From NCBI GenBank assembly GCA_964352615.1, contig CAYGSG010000006.1, forward strand, positions 3,739 through 67,738: 64,000 nt of DNA. The letters are read 5' to 3'. Source of the stretch: OFTM382 sp964352615 (GTDB lineage Bacteria > Planctomycetota > Phycisphaerae > Phycisphaerales > UBA1924). The notes beneath the pieces were generated by a model. The model did not search any database. It had not been told where the DNA came from and was given only the letters and a program-made list of their open reading frames with translations. Positions within the stretch are counted from its first letter, which is position 1, and every line of letters starts with the position of its first letter. Positions 28,706-37,970 of this stretch are shown here, piece by piece. The position numbers and the translations under genes are program-made.

Positions 28706-29569
28706 ATGCCCAACCAGACCCCTCCCACCCGGCTCTCCTTACTCGCAGGCTGTCTGGCCTTGCTGCCACTTCTGCTGGCCCTATCGGCCTGCTCAGATTC
28801 CGAGAAGGTCTACAGCCGGGACTCGCCTGATGAGCTCTTCGATTCCGCCCGCCAGATGCTCGAAGACGGAAACGCCGAGCGCCTCGTCGAGCTGCTGCCC
28901 GAGCCCACGGACAACAACCGGATCGTCTATCAAGAAGCCGGCCGCATGTTCCAGGCGCTCCAGAACCTCGCGACATCGATCGAAGAAGCCTTCCCGCAAG
29001 AGATCGCCGAACTCCGGGCCGATGCCGAGGCCGCCGCCATGCGAGGCGACGCCGTCAACAACATTCAGCAGGCCCTCACCGGTCGCGGCAAACGCCGGGG
29101 AGATGACGCCGCCAGCGACGACCGCATGAACGCGCTCATCCAAGCCCTCCTTGCCGATCCCTACGGCTGGGCCCGAGACAGCAAAGAACGCCTCACCACC
29201 CAGTACATCTACGACGGTGCCCAGGCGGTCATGTGGGACGGCAAGCCCATCCTCCCGCCCGTCGGGCTGGTCGTGCAGGAGGACGCCCGTGACGGCACCT
29301 GGCACTTGGTGCTGCCCACCAACCTGCCCGTCGTCAGCAAGTACCTGCCCAAAACGCGCGATGAACTCATCATCTGGGCGCAGGTCATGCGCGTCATGTC
29401 CAACGCCTTCGACGACCTCGTCACCGAGATCAAAGCCGGCGAGTACATCTCGCTCGAAGGTGTTGCAGCCGCCACCGGCGAGAAGGCGTTCGCCCCTCTG
29501 GCGATGGTCTTTTTCGCGTACCAGAACGTCGTGCGCCAACGCCTCGAAGGCCCGGGCGGTACCGACTGA
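28706..29569 (+). CDS. Predicted lipoprotein, function unknown
   Basis: A 287-residue exported protein. A signal peptide with hydrophobic core LLAGCLALLPLLLALSAC ends in the lipobox LSAC, so it should be lipid-anchored. The mature part is mostly helical and charged, with DSPDELFDSARQMLEDGN near the start and VVSKYLPKTRDELIIW later. I recognise no catalytic motif. It stands alone and converges with prpB, four bases away. Confidence 0.75.
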   Translation: MPNQTPPTRLSLLAGCLALLPLLLALSACSDSEKVYSRDSPDELFDSARQMLEDGNAERLVELLPEPTDNNRIVYQEAGRMFQALQNLATSIEEAFPQEIAELRADAEAAAMRGDAVNNIQQALTGRGKRRGDDAASDDRMNALIQALLADPYGWARDSKERLTTQYIYDGAQAVMWDGKPILPPVGLVVQEDARDGTWHLVLPTNLPVVSKYLPKTRDELIIWAQVMRVMSNAFDDLVTEIKAGEYISLEGVAAATGEKAFAPLAMVFFAYQNVVRQRLEGPGGTD

Positions 29570-29573
29570 TCGC

Positions 29574-30482
29574 TCAGTCGCCGAACTCCCAGGGCGTGCC
29601 GGGCTCGTAGCCGAGCATCGCGTACAGCGAATCGCGGTCCTGCATCGGGCCAAGCTCGGGCTCGACCGTGCCCTGCTCCCTGAGCGTTGCCAGCGTGCGC
29701 ACGACCGCGCCCATCGCCGACCGCAGCGTCGTGACCGGGAAAATCACGATGTGGTAACCCATCTGCGCAAACTCACTCAGCGGCAGCATCGGCGTCTTGC
29801 CGAACTCGGTCATGTTCGCGAGCAAGTACGGCGCCTCATCGCCCAGCGCCCGCATCGCCTCAGCAAACCGCGCGAAATCGGCTCGGCTCTGGAGGCCCTC
29901 GGGGAAGATCATGCCCGCCCCGGCCTCCACGTACGCCTTTGCACGCTCCACCGCTGCATCAAAGCCTTCCACGCCCGCAGCGTCCGTGCGTGCGCACACC
30001 ACGAACGACCCGCCCGAGCAATCACTCGCAGCCTTGGCCGCCCACGCGACTTTCTCCGTCATGTGCTCGGTCGGCACGAGAACTTTGCCGTCGAGGTGCC
30101 CACACCGCTTGGGGAATTGCTGATCTTCAAGATGCAGCCCCGCTGCGCCCGCGTGGTGGTACTCGAACACCGTTCGCCGAACCATCTCGGCCTCGCCGAA
30201 GCCCGTGTCCGCGTCGGCGAGCACGGGCAGGCCGCTCGAAACCACCACCTCGCGAATCGTGCGCACAAACGCTTCGAGCGAGAGCAGGCCCACATCCGGC
30301 ACGCCCGAGGCCGCGCTGGCCGCCCCGCCAGAGACGTACGCCGCATCAAAGCCCGCGTCCTTGACCGCCCGCGCCACAAGGCCGTTGAACGCTCCGGGGG
30401 CTGCCACGCAGCCAGCGTCCATCAGCTTGCGGAGCCTGGTGCCTGCGTTGGACGGGCTTTGCGAGTGCGAAGGGTTTGGCAT
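29574..30482 (-). CDS. prpB: Methylisocitrate lyase / PEP mutase superfamily
   Basis: PrpB splits 2-methylisocitrate into pyruvate and succinate. The 302 residues are a TIM-barrel with PVLADADTGFGEAEMVRRT holding the metal aspartates, the loop GLHLEDQQFPKRCGHLDG with the signature KRCGH, and FVVCARTDAAGVEGFD. These match methylisocitrate lyase better than phosphonopyruvate enzymes. It diverges from a phosphatase-like gene, the starts being 33 bases apart. A dispersed prpD and a citrate/methylcitrate synthase are also in the window. Confidence 0.9.
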   Translation of the reverse strand: MPNPSHSQSPSNAGTRLRKLMDAGCVAAPGAFNGLVARAVKDAGFDAAYVSGGAASAASGVPDVGLLSLEAFVRTIREVVVSSGLPVLADADTGFGEAEMVRRTVFEYHHAGAAGLHLEDQQFPKRCGHLDGKVLVPTEHMTEKVAWAAKAASDCSGGSFVVCARTDAAGVEGFDAAVERAKAYVEAGAGMIFPEGLQSRADFARFAEAMRALGDEAPYLLANMTEFGKTPMLPLSEFAQMGYHIVIFPVTTLRSAMGAVVRTLATLREQGTVEPELGPMQDRDSLYAMLGYEPGTPWEFGD

Positions 30483-30515
30483 GGAACACTTTAGCCGGGC
30501 CGGTATGCTGTCAGC

Positions 30516-31109
30516 ATGAAACCAACCTTCTCACCGTTCACGCTTGCTCTCCTCGCTTTGTCGGCTGCCTCGCTCGCTCTCACCGGCTGCGCCACGCAGC
30601 AAGCCGGTTCGTCCGGCGGCGCATCGTCCCAGGCCACCGCCAATGAGCCCCCGCCACGCTACGGCTGGGAGACCTTCCGCCAGTCCAACAACCCCGATGT
30701 CATCCTCGCGGGCATGCCCAGCGATGAGGCCCTCGACATCTTCGCTGCGCGCGGCGGGACCACCGTCATCAATCTGCGCACGGACGAGGAAATGGCCGCC
30801 TTCCCCGGCTACCAATCGAGCATCGAGGCCCGGGGCCTCAAGTACGTCCACGTGTCCACCAGCGGCTCGACCATGGGCGAGGCCACCTACGACCCGATGG
30901 CCGCGGCGCTCGACGAAGCAACCGGCCCCGTGCTGCTGCACTGCGCCAGCGGCGGACGCGCTACCTACGCCTGGGCCATGCGCCGCATCGACCACGAGGG
31001 CCTGAGCGCACAAGATGCATCGGTCTACTGCACCGAAACCCGCGGCAAACCTTGGGAGAAGGGCAACGAGATTCTGTCAACGTTCGCGGAGAGCCGGGCC
31101 ACTCAGTAG
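30516..31109 (+). CDS. Lipoprotein with dual-specificity phosphatase-like domain
   Basis: A 197-residue exported protein with signal and lipobox LTGC, then a low-complexity Gly/Ser/Ala stretch. The domain from about residue 48 has TVINLRTDEEMAAFPGYQS and the CX5R phosphatase loop LHCASGGRATYAWA, as in the DUF442/BLH phosphatase family. The catalytic Cys and Arg are both present. It probably acts outside the cytoplasmic membrane on a phosphoester; the substrate is unknown. Confidence 0.82.
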   Translation: MKPTFSPFTLALLALSAASLALTGCATQQAGSSGGASSQATANEPPPRYGWETFRQSNNPDVILAGMPSDEALDIFAARGGTTVINLRTDEEMAAFPGYQSSIEARGLKYVHVSTSGSTMGEATYDPMAAALDEATGPVLLHCASGGRATYAWAMRRIDHEGLSAQDASVYCTETRGKPWEKGNEILSTFAESRATQ

Positions 31110-31124
31110 CTTGAGATTCAACCT

Positions 31125-32183
31125 ATGAAGCAAGTTTGCGTCCCGAACATTGGGACGGCAGGGCTGCTGACAACATCAATCGGCGTAGGCCTTGCCGCAG
31201 CGTTGGTGCATTCGGTCATCTTGAGAGTCTTCATCGCCTTGTGGCCTATGCCGCCGGCTGCGATCGCGCTGACCGTGTTTGGCCTACCCATGTTCATGTA
31301 CGCGTTCTGGGTGTTCTTGCTCTCGCTTACCATCGAGCACCTTACTGCACTGTTGGTCTTGCTCACAGTGTGCATGGTCGCGGTCGCTTTCATGTTCGGC
31401 TGGACGGTCCCGCTTGCGGGTGATGACGGCGGAACCAGTCTGAGAGATACCGATCAACTCGTGATTTCGTTGGTAGGCCCACTCGTGATTGGGGGTTTGA
31501 TCTGGCTGGTAGCTTGCTTTCTGGCGTTGATCATCAGGCGGCTCGTCGGTAAACCCCGGCCATGGACACCGGACGCCTGCCCCGCGTGCCTGTACGACCT
31601 CAGCGACAACAAACTGCAACGGTGTCCCGAGTGTGGTACAGAGCCCATCGAGTCATCGATCGCTCTGTCTTCACCCGCCCGATGGGTGGGTGCGATTCGC
31701 AAGGCGCGGTGGTATCTGGTGGTCCTGCCGCTCGTTATCTGCGCCGCGTGGACCGCGCAGCAGGTCGTGACACGCACGCTCCCGATCCTACGGTTCGAGG
31801 CGGTCATGCCGGGCCGTGTGTTCGATTTGCATCCGAGTTACGGATTGGAGCCACAGCAGGGATGGCAGCGAACGCTTGGCACAAGAGGGGCGGCGAAGTC
31901 AGACCGGAGTCATGAGCCTCACCGCCTGGCATCGATTCTCTATGCTTCGGACGAGGGGCTTGCGATCGGGTTGTATCTCTACGGGCGTAACGACCAGGAT
32001 TCGTTCTGGCCAGGACACACAAGAGACCGCTGGGTTTGTGCGGAGCTCTCGACTCAGCAAACCAAGGCCGTGCTCCGGGAAGGCTCAATACCAAACGGCC
32101 TCTTGGAAACCATGCACGCCCTGATTGACGGCCATGAGGTCACCCAGTGGGTCGACCCCTCGCCCTTCTTCCCCGCCGACTAG
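31125..32183 (+). CDS. Multi-pass membrane protein with internal zinc ribbon
   Basis: A 352-residue protein with about four hydrophobic segments before residue 145, a zinc ribbon at about 150-175 (CPACLYDLSDNK and RCPECGTEP), one more membrane helix near 195-210 (WYLVVLPLVICAAWTAQQV) and a soluble C-terminal domain of about 140 residues. The CPxCxYDL form is common in planctomycete membrane proteins. It lies 15 bases after the phosphatase gene and meets aspS tail to tail. I do not know its function. Confidence 0.72.
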   Translation: MKQVCVPNIGTAGLLTTSIGVGLAAALVHSVILRVFIALWPMPPAAIALTVFGLPMFMYAFWVFLLSLTIEHLTALLVLLTVCMVAVAFMFGWTVPLAGDDGGTSLRDTDQLVISLVGPLVIGGLIWLVACFLALIIRRLVGKPRPWTPDACPACLYDLSDNKLQRCPECGTEPIESSIALSSPARWVGAIRKARWYLVVLPLVICAAWTAQQVVTRTLPILRFEAVMPGRVFDLHPSYGLEPQQGWQRTLGTRGAAKSDRSHEPHRLASILYASDEGLAIGLYLYGRNDQDSFWPGHTRDRWVCAELSTQQTKAVLREGSIPNGLLETMHALIDGHEVTQWVDPSPFFPAD

Positions 32184-32186
32184 CCC

Positions 32187-34001
32187 TCAGCCTTCCTTGG
32201 GCACCCACGTGCTCTTGACGTTCAGCTCGGCGAGTTGTTCGTCCGAGACCGCGTTGGGGGCCTGGCTCATGAGGTCCGCGCCGTTGAGCGTCTTGGGGAA
32301 CGCGATCACGTCACGGATGTTGTCGGTGCCGGTGAGCTGCATGACGAGGCGGTCAAGGCCGAACGCGACCCCGCCGTGCGGCGGGGCGCCGAAGCGGAGC
32401 GCATCCAGCAGGAAGCTGAACTTGTCCTTGGCCTCGGTCTCGCTCATGCCTAGCAATTTGAACACGCGGGCCTGCACATCGCGCTGGTGGATACGGATCG
32501 ACCCGCCGCCGACTTCCGACCCGTTGCACACGAGGTCGTAGCCCGCCGAGACGATGCCCTCGATCGCGTCCACGTCGTCGTCCTTGGCCGCAAGAAACGC
32601 TTCGAGTTGATCGGGGTTGGGCGCGGTGAACGGGTGGTGCAGGCTGTAGTAACGGTCGGTGGCTTCGTCGTGCTCGAACATCGGGAAGTCGATGACCCAC
32701 AGGAAGTCCCACTTGGATTCGTCGATCAGCCCGAGGTCCGCGCCCAGCTTGAGGCGGAGTTCACCTAGCGCTTTGGTGCAGACCGCGTAAGCGTCCGCGC
32801 CGAACAGAATCTGGTCGCCGGCCTCGCACCCGAGGCGCACGGTCAGGTCGTCCGCGATCGGTCCGACGAACTTGGCGATGCCCGCTTCGAGCGTGAGCTT
32901 GCCATCGGCCTGGGCGACCTTGGTAGTCGGAATGCCGCCCGCGCCGAACTGCTTGACGAACTCGGAATAGCCGTCGGTGATCTTGCGTGTGAGCTTGGTG
33001 GTGCCCTGCGGCACGCGGATGGCTTTAACCACGCCCCGGCGTTTGGCGAGCGCATCGGTAAAGACCTTGAACTCGGTCTTGGCGGCGAGATCGCTCACAT
33101 CGATTAACTCCAGCCCGAACCGGCGGTCGGGCCGGTCGATGCCGTAGCGGTCCATGCACTCGCGGTAGGTCACGCGGTCGAGCGTGGGCACGCTGACGCC
33201 CAGGACCTTGTCCCAAAGCGTGCGCGCAAAGCCCTCCATCATCGAGATCACATCGTCGCGATCGACGAAGCTCATCTCGAGATCGATCTGGCTGAACTCG
33301 GCCTGGCGGTCGGCGCGGGGGTCCTCATCGCGGAAGCATCGGCAGATCTGCATGTACCGCTCGGCGCCGGCGATCATCAGGATCTGCTTGAAGATCTGCG
33401 GGCTCTGCGGCAGCGCGTACCACTGGCCCGGCTGCACCCGGCTGGGCACGACAAAGTCGCGCGCGCCCTCGGGCGTTGATCGGCACAGGTAGGGCGTCTC
33501 GACCTCGATGAAGCCCTGCTCGTCGAAGTAGTCGCGCGCGATCTTGGCGATGCGGTGGCGCGTGCGCAGGAAGTTCTGCATCTTGGGCCGGCGCAGGTCG
33601 AGGTAGCGGTGCTTGAGGCGAAGCTCCTCGCCCGGCAGGTTGTCCTCATCGCTCGGTGAGAACGGCGGAACATCGGACTTGGCCACGACCTCAAGCTCGC
33701 TGACCACGACCTCGATCTCGCCGGTCGCCAGCTTGGGGTTGCCCCCGCCTGCGCGCACGCGAACGGTTCCCTTGGCGGCGATCACGTCCTCGCCGCGGAG
33801 CTTGGAGGCGGCCTCCACCAAAGCGCCCGAGATGCTGTCCTTCTCGAAGACGAACTGGGTAAGCCCGTCGCGGTCGCGGACGTCAATAAAGACAAGCCCC
33901 TGGCCGTGGTCTCGGAAGGCGTTGACCCATCCGGTGAGGACGACTTCTTGGCCAACGTGCTGGCTGCGGAGCTGGCCGCAGGTGTGGGTGCGTTTGAGCA
34001 T
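32187..34001 (-). CDS. aspS: Aspartyl-tRNA synthetase
   Basis: Charges tRNA-Asp. The 604 residues have the bacterial layout: OB-fold anticodon domain (about 15-105, HVGQEVVLTGWVNAFRDHG), class II catalytic core with motif 2 CRCFRDEDPRADRQAEFSQ, the bacterial GAD insertion (about 295-430) and motif 3 VAFGLDRLVMQLTGTDNIRD near 535-555. A GatCAB-independent or non-discriminating role cannot be told apart from this alone. It diverges from the citrate synthase gene across about 176 bases. Confidence 0.96.
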   Translation of the reverse strand: MLKRTHTCGQLRSQHVGQEVVLTGWVNAFRDHGQGLVFIDVRDRDGLTQFVFEKDSISGALVEAASKLRGEDVIAAKGTVRVRAGGGNPKLATGEIEVVVSELEVVAKSDVPPFSPSDEDNLPGEELRLKHRYLDLRRPKMQNFLRTRHRIAKIARDYFDEQGFIEVETPYLCRSTPEGARDFVVPSRVQPGQWYALPQSPQIFKQILMIAGAERYMQICRCFRDEDPRADRQAEFSQIDLEMSFVDRDDVISMMEGFARTLWDKVLGVSVPTLDRVTYRECMDRYGIDRPDRRFGLELIDVSDLAAKTEFKVFTDALAKRRGVVKAIRVPQGTTKLTRKITDGYSEFVKQFGAGGIPTTKVAQADGKLTLEAGIAKFVGPIADDLTVRLGCEAGDQILFGADAYAVCTKALGELRLKLGADLGLIDESKWDFLWVIDFPMFEHDEATDRYYSLHHPFTAPNPDQLEAFLAAKDDDVDAIEGIVSAGYDLVCNGSEVGGGSIRIHQRDVQARVFKLLGMSETEAKDKFSFLLDALRFGAPPHGGVAFGLDRLVMQLTGTDNIRDVIAFPKTLNGADLMSQAPNAVSDEQLAELNVKSTWVPKEG

Positions 34002-34177
34002 CGGGGATCGCTTCCAAGTGGCTGGCCCCGCATCAAACGCCGATCGCCGCCGGTCAGGGCGGCTCGGGGCGGGGCCACGAGTCTATGCGCGGGCGTGCGA
34101 GAAGCGATCATCGCTGGCCTCCTACCATCTTCGCAACGACTCTGAAGCACCCACCCGACGATAGAGGAGGCTCCCCC

Positions 34178-35320
34178 ATGTCAGCCGCAAACACCAAGGC
34201 CGGGCTCGAAGGCGTGATCGCTGGCAGCACGGATATCTGCTCGGTCGAGCAGGGTGCCCTGATCTACCGCGGGTACGAGATCGACGACCTTGCCCGCAAC
34301 GCGACGTTCGAGGAGGTCGCGTTCCTGCTGCTGGTGGGCCACAAGCCGTCGGCGGCGGAACTCAAGGCGTTCGACAGCGAGCTGAAGGCCAACCGCTCGC
34401 TGCCCAAGGAGGTCTGCGACTTCCTGAAGCTCACGCCCCCGATGCTCAAGAGCGGTTCAGCCGTGCCGATGGACATCCTTCGCACCGCCGTGAGCATGCT
34501 CGGCAACCTCGACCCGCAGTGCCAGGACAACAGCCCCGAGGCCGAGCGGGCCAAGGCCAAGCGGCTCACGGCCCAGATTCCGACCGTGATCGGGCACATG
34601 CAGAACGCTCTGGAGGGCAAGGCCGCCGTCGCGCCCGATGCCTCGCTGAGCCACGCGGCCAACCTGCTCTGGATGATGACCGGCGTCAAGCCCACCGCCA
34701 AGGCCGCCCGCGTGATGGATGTGAGCCTGATTCTCTACGCCGAGCACGACTACAACGCGAGCACGTTCAGCGCCCGCGTCATCTGCGCGACGCTCAGCGA
34801 CCTGCACAGCGCGGTGACCGGCGCAATCGGGGCACTCAAGGGGCCGCTGCACGGCGGAGCCAACGAAGCCGCGATGGACATGCTCAAGGAAATCACGGTC
34901 GCGCACAAGGCCGGCACCTCGGTCGAGGACTGGATGCATCAGGCGTTCGCCGAGAAACGCAAGCTGATGGGCTTCGGGCACCGGGTCTACAAGAACGGCG
35001 ACCACCGGGCGGGCATCCTGCACGCGCTGGGGCGCGAACTCGCCGAGCAAAAAGGCCCCGAGTGGGTGGAACTGTTTGACCTCGGCGAGCGAGTCCAGAA
35101 GATCATGCTCGACGACAAGCAGATCCACCCCAACGTGGACTTCCCCTGCGGCATGACGTATTTCACGATGGACATCCCCGTGCCGCAGTACACACCGATC
35201 TTCGTCGCGTCACGCATCACCGGCTGGGCTGCCCACGTCATGGAGCAGCACGCCCACAACCGCCTGATCCGTCCGGTCTCGGAATACACCGGTCCGGCAC
35301 TGAGCGAGTGGAACAGCTAA
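34178..35320 (+). CDS. Citrate / 2-methylcitrate synthase
   Basis: Condenses acetyl-CoA or propionyl-CoA with oxaloacetate. I start at ATG 34178, six to eight bases after the strong site GAGGAGG, giving 380 residues. Active-site motifs are GPLHGGANEAAMDML, MGFGHRVYKNGDHRA and the Asp-containing FPCGMTYFTMDIPVPQYT. The length and the opening LEGVIAGSTDICSVEQG are those of the short dimeric group that includes PrpC. With prpB and prpD in the window a methylcitrate role is attractive, but gltA and prpC cannot be separated by eye, so I give no symbol. Confidence 0.93.
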   Translation: MSAANTKAGLEGVIAGSTDICSVEQGALIYRGYEIDDLARNATFEEVAFLLLVGHKPSAAELKAFDSELKANRSLPKEVCDFLKLTPPMLKSGSAVPMDILRTAVSMLGNLDPQCQDNSPEAERAKAKRLTAQIPTVIGHMQNALEGKAAVAPDASLSHAANLLWMMTGVKPTAKAARVMDVSLILYAEHDYNASTFSARVICATLSDLHSAVTGAIGALKGPLHGGANEAAMDMLKEITVAHKAGTSVEDWMHQAFAEKRKLMGFGHRVYKNGDHRAGILHALGRELAEQKGPEWVELFDLGERVQKIMLDDKQIHPNVDFPCGMTYFTMDIPVPQYTPIFVASRITGWAAHVMEQHAHNRLIRPVSEYTGPALSEWNS

Positions 35321-35352
35321 GCCAGCGACCAACAACACGATTCAGCACCCAC

Positions 35353-35379
35353 GCACGCCCAGACAGGGCGTGCTTTTTT
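35353..35379 (+). terminator. Rho-independent terminator of the citrate synthase gene
   Basis: A perfect 8-bp stem GCACGCCC/GGGCGTGC (35353-35360 with 35366-35373), loop AGACA, followed by six T residues. Confidence 0.92.
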
Positions 35380-35396
35380 GCGTGATCCGTGCTTTG

Positions 35397-35425
35397 AAAA
35401 AACAACCCCCGCATGAGCGAGGGTT
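35397..35425 (-). terminator. Rho-independent terminator of the FG-GAP protein gene
   Basis: Read on the reverse strand, AACCCTCGC/GCGGGGGTT (35404-35412 with 35417-35425, one mismatch) with a 4-base loop is followed by GTTTTTT. It is the tail of the gene ending at 35456 and stands back to back with the forward terminator at 35353. Confidence 0.78.
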
Positions 35426-35455
35426 GAGGGGGCGTGCCTGAGAAGTACCGGCCAA

Positions 35456-37855
35456 TCAGCGGGCGACGGCGGTCTCGCTGAGGTTGAACGTACGCCAGAA
35501 GGTGGACGCTGAGAACGCGTAGGAAGTGACGTCGCCCTCGATGGCGGTGCCGAAGATGTAGATCGTGCCGTCACGGCCAGCCTCTGCGGCGAGCGGTCCG
35601 ATCGAGAGTGACACCGCATCGGGCGTGACATCGGTCAGGTTGGTTGAAACCCAGGCGTTGGAAGCCGGCGACCACCACACGGTGATCAGATCGCCCGAGC
35701 CGTCAAGCCCGACGATGTTCTGCCCGGACCACGGCGTGACGAACGCGGTGAGGGTGGAGCCGACGAGCGACGGTGCGGTGTCGCCCAGCACGGTGCTCAG
35801 GTTGTCGTTGCGCCACATGCCACCGAACCCGGGTCGCCACCACGTGACGATCAGGTCGCCATTGGTATCAGTACCCGCTAGGTTGACGGCTCCCCAAGGC
35901 TGAACGAAGACCGCAAGGTTGCCCACGATCGCGGGAGCTGAGCTGACCGCTGTGAGATCGTTGGATGTGAACGTGCCGCCGAGTGCACCGGATGTCCAGA
36001 CCGTGAAGATTCGCCCGTCGGCATCGAGGCCAGCGATGTGGATCGAGTTCCAGGGCGTGACGTAGCTGACGATCGGACTTGCAAAGTTCGGCGTGCCGAA
36101 TTCGGATTCGGTCAGGTCGTTGGTCGAGAGGTTGCGGGCGAACCAGAAGAACTCACCGAGGTCGTCGGACGTGCCGTTCTGCTCAAAGAGGATGATGTCG
36201 CCGTTGGCGCGGAACGCGAACAAGCGGGCCAACCCGTCCACTCCGACCACCGGCACGACGTCGGTGAACGTGCCGCCCACGCGGGTCTCGTCGGCGAGGT
36301 TCCGCTGCGTGAAGAAGCTGCCGTTATCACGGTAGAGGATGAGCCCGGTTGCCGACGGGGCGACGGCGTAGCCTCGGCCGTCCTTGATGTCAACGAACGA
36401 CTTGGCATCGGCAGAGATAGCACCGCCGGTGGTCTCGGCGCGGACGTCGGCGACCTGGAAGCCGGCGAACTGGTTGCCGATGAACGCAAGCGGATTGCCA
36501 GCCGTGTTGCGGACGGTCACCTGCGGGTTTACACCAGCGCGGATCGCCGAAGAAACGGTGGCCCCGGGGGTGACGTTGATCTCGACGATGCCGTCCACCA
36601 CCGAGAGGTCCTGGAAGATCAGGATGTCATCGCTGATGGAAATGCCGACAATCTCGTCGCGCCCGTCTCGGTCGTAATCGATCAGCGCGATGTCGTCGAT
36701 ATCCACAGTGAGGGTCTGGACAGCGGCGTTAGCGAATCGACCAAAGCCCTGATTCTCGAAGACAATGATCGCTTCGTCTGCACCGATGACGACGTCGAGG
36801 TCGCCGTCGCGGTCGAGGTCGGAGATCTCGATGTCGTTGCCGCCATTGATCGAACCGAGCGAGAAGAGTTGGACCGAGAAGCCGCCGCGATCGGCCGTGA
36901 GCACCGCGAACTCGGCCTCGGTCTCCGCAACCACGACGATGTCGTATCGGCCATCGCCGGAGACATCGCCCTGTGCGATCGCGGAGGGTGCCCAAGGCAG
37001 ATCCACGAACGAAGACACGAAGAAGCCCTGCATAAAGTTGGGGCCGATCGGGTTGTTGACCGGGTCGGGGAAGTCTTCTCGCAGGATCGCAACCACGCCC
37101 CGGTCCTGCTGATCGAGGTCTTGGGTGGCAATGATAATATTGACCTCGTTGATCGCCTGGTCGTACACGACATCAAAGTCGCGCCCACCCAAGCGGAGGT
37201 TCAGCCCATCAAACCGCACCCCAAAGTCGGCCTCGATCAAAGGAGGGTTGGCCGGGTTGGGGATGTTGAGAGCACCATCAAACTCGCCCTCGCCTTCGTT
37301 GGCGAGCAGGCCGACGCCCACTTCGGAGAGCCCGAAGATGTCCCAATCGCCGTCCGGGCCGACATCAACCGCAGCCGCAGCGACGAACGGCCCGTCCACC
37401 GGGATCGCGACCGACCCAGTGTTGCCCGCGCGACGCATGCGCCCAGCGCCGTCGGCGAGGAATGAATTGACGACTCCGGTTCCAGTGACGACCGCCAGGT
37501 CGGTGAACCCGTCCTGGTTGAAGTCCTCACTCGTCATCCCGATTGGTCGATCGGTCGTGAACAGCGAGGTGCGGCGACGGAACGTCGAGCCCGCATCACC
37601 GAACAGCACGGTCACGACGTTGCGGTCGTTATGCGCGATGGCGATGTCGCCGAATCCGTCGCGGTCGAAGTCCGCGGCGAGCACGTTGACGCCGCTGTCG
37701 ACGGTCGTGATCGATTCCGTGGGTGCAAACTGCACCGAAAGCAGCCTGCGCTGCTCAAGAGCCTCGACCTCGAGCGCCATGGGCTGGCCCGCGGTACGGA
37801 TCAAGTTCAGACCACTTGTGCGAAGGGGGAACATCCCCATACTTAGCGCCTCCAT
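35456..37855 (-). CDS. Exported FG-GAP/VCBS repeat protein with LEPRxLL motif
   Basis: A 799-residue surface or secreted protein. The N-terminus carries VEALEQRRLLS, the planctomycete LEPRxLL sorting-type motif. FG-GAP-like repeats with Ca-binding DxDxDG cores follow: ADFDRDGFGDIAIAH, EDFNQDGFTDLAVV, DVSGDGRYDIVVV, SDLDRDGDLDVVIG and DYDRDGRDEIVGI. The last 300 residues are about five repeats of roughly 46 residues built on TPWxxxNIxGLDxxGDLI and WW-containing strands, suggesting a second beta-propeller. It is on its own transcript, closed by a terminator. Confidence 0.88.
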   Translation of the reverse strand: MEALSMGMFPLRTSGLNLIRTAGQPMALEVEALEQRRLLSVQFAPTESITTVDSGVNVLAADFDRDGFGDIAIAHNDRNVVTVLFGDAGSTFRRRTSLFTTDRPIGMTSEDFNQDGFTDLAVVTGTGVVNSFLADGAGRMRRAGNTGSVAIPVDGPFVAAAAVDVGPDGDWDIFGLSEVGVGLLANEGEGEFDGALNIPNPANPPLIEADFGVRFDGLNLRLGGRDFDVVYDQAINEVNIIIATQDLDQQDRGVVAILREDFPDPVNNPIGPNFMQGFFVSSFVDLPWAPSAIAQGDVSGDGRYDIVVVAETEAEFAVLTADRGGFSVQLFSLGSINGGNDIEISDLDRDGDLDVVIGADEAIIVFENQGFGRFANAAVQTLTVDIDDIALIDYDRDGRDEIVGISISDDILIFQDLSVVDGIVEINVTPGATVSSAIRAGVNPQVTVRNTAGNPLAFIGNQFAGFQVADVRAETTGGAISADAKSFVDIKDGRGYAVAPSATGLILYRDNGSFFTQRNLADETRVGGTFTDVVPVVGVDGLARLFAFRANGDIILFEQNGTSDDLGEFFWFARNLSTNDLTESEFGTPNFASPIVSYVTPWNSIHIAGLDADGRIFTVWTSGALGGTFTSNDLTAVSSAPAIVGNLAVFVQPWGAVNLAGTDTNGDLIVTWWRPGFGGMWRNDNLSTVLGDTAPSLVGSTLTAFVTPWSGQNIVGLDGSGDLITVWWSPASNAWVSTNLTDVTPDAVSLSIGPLAAEAGRDGTIYIFGTAIEGDVTSYAFSASTFWRTFNLSETAVAR

Positions 37856-37970
37856 ACTGGCTCTGGGCTGGGTCGGCCAACGTCGTTCGTCGGCTCAACG
37901 GGACGCTCGGCACCTGGTAGGGCGTCGCGAGCGTTTCAGGCGGGATCCCACCGCGGTGGGACAACTGAGT

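Noticed and set aside
36038..37465. A 475-codon forward frame antisense to the FG-GAP protein
   Set aside because: It consists of Asp/Val/Arg-rich shadow sequence, regular because the opposite strand holds repeats; no ribosome site or known motif.
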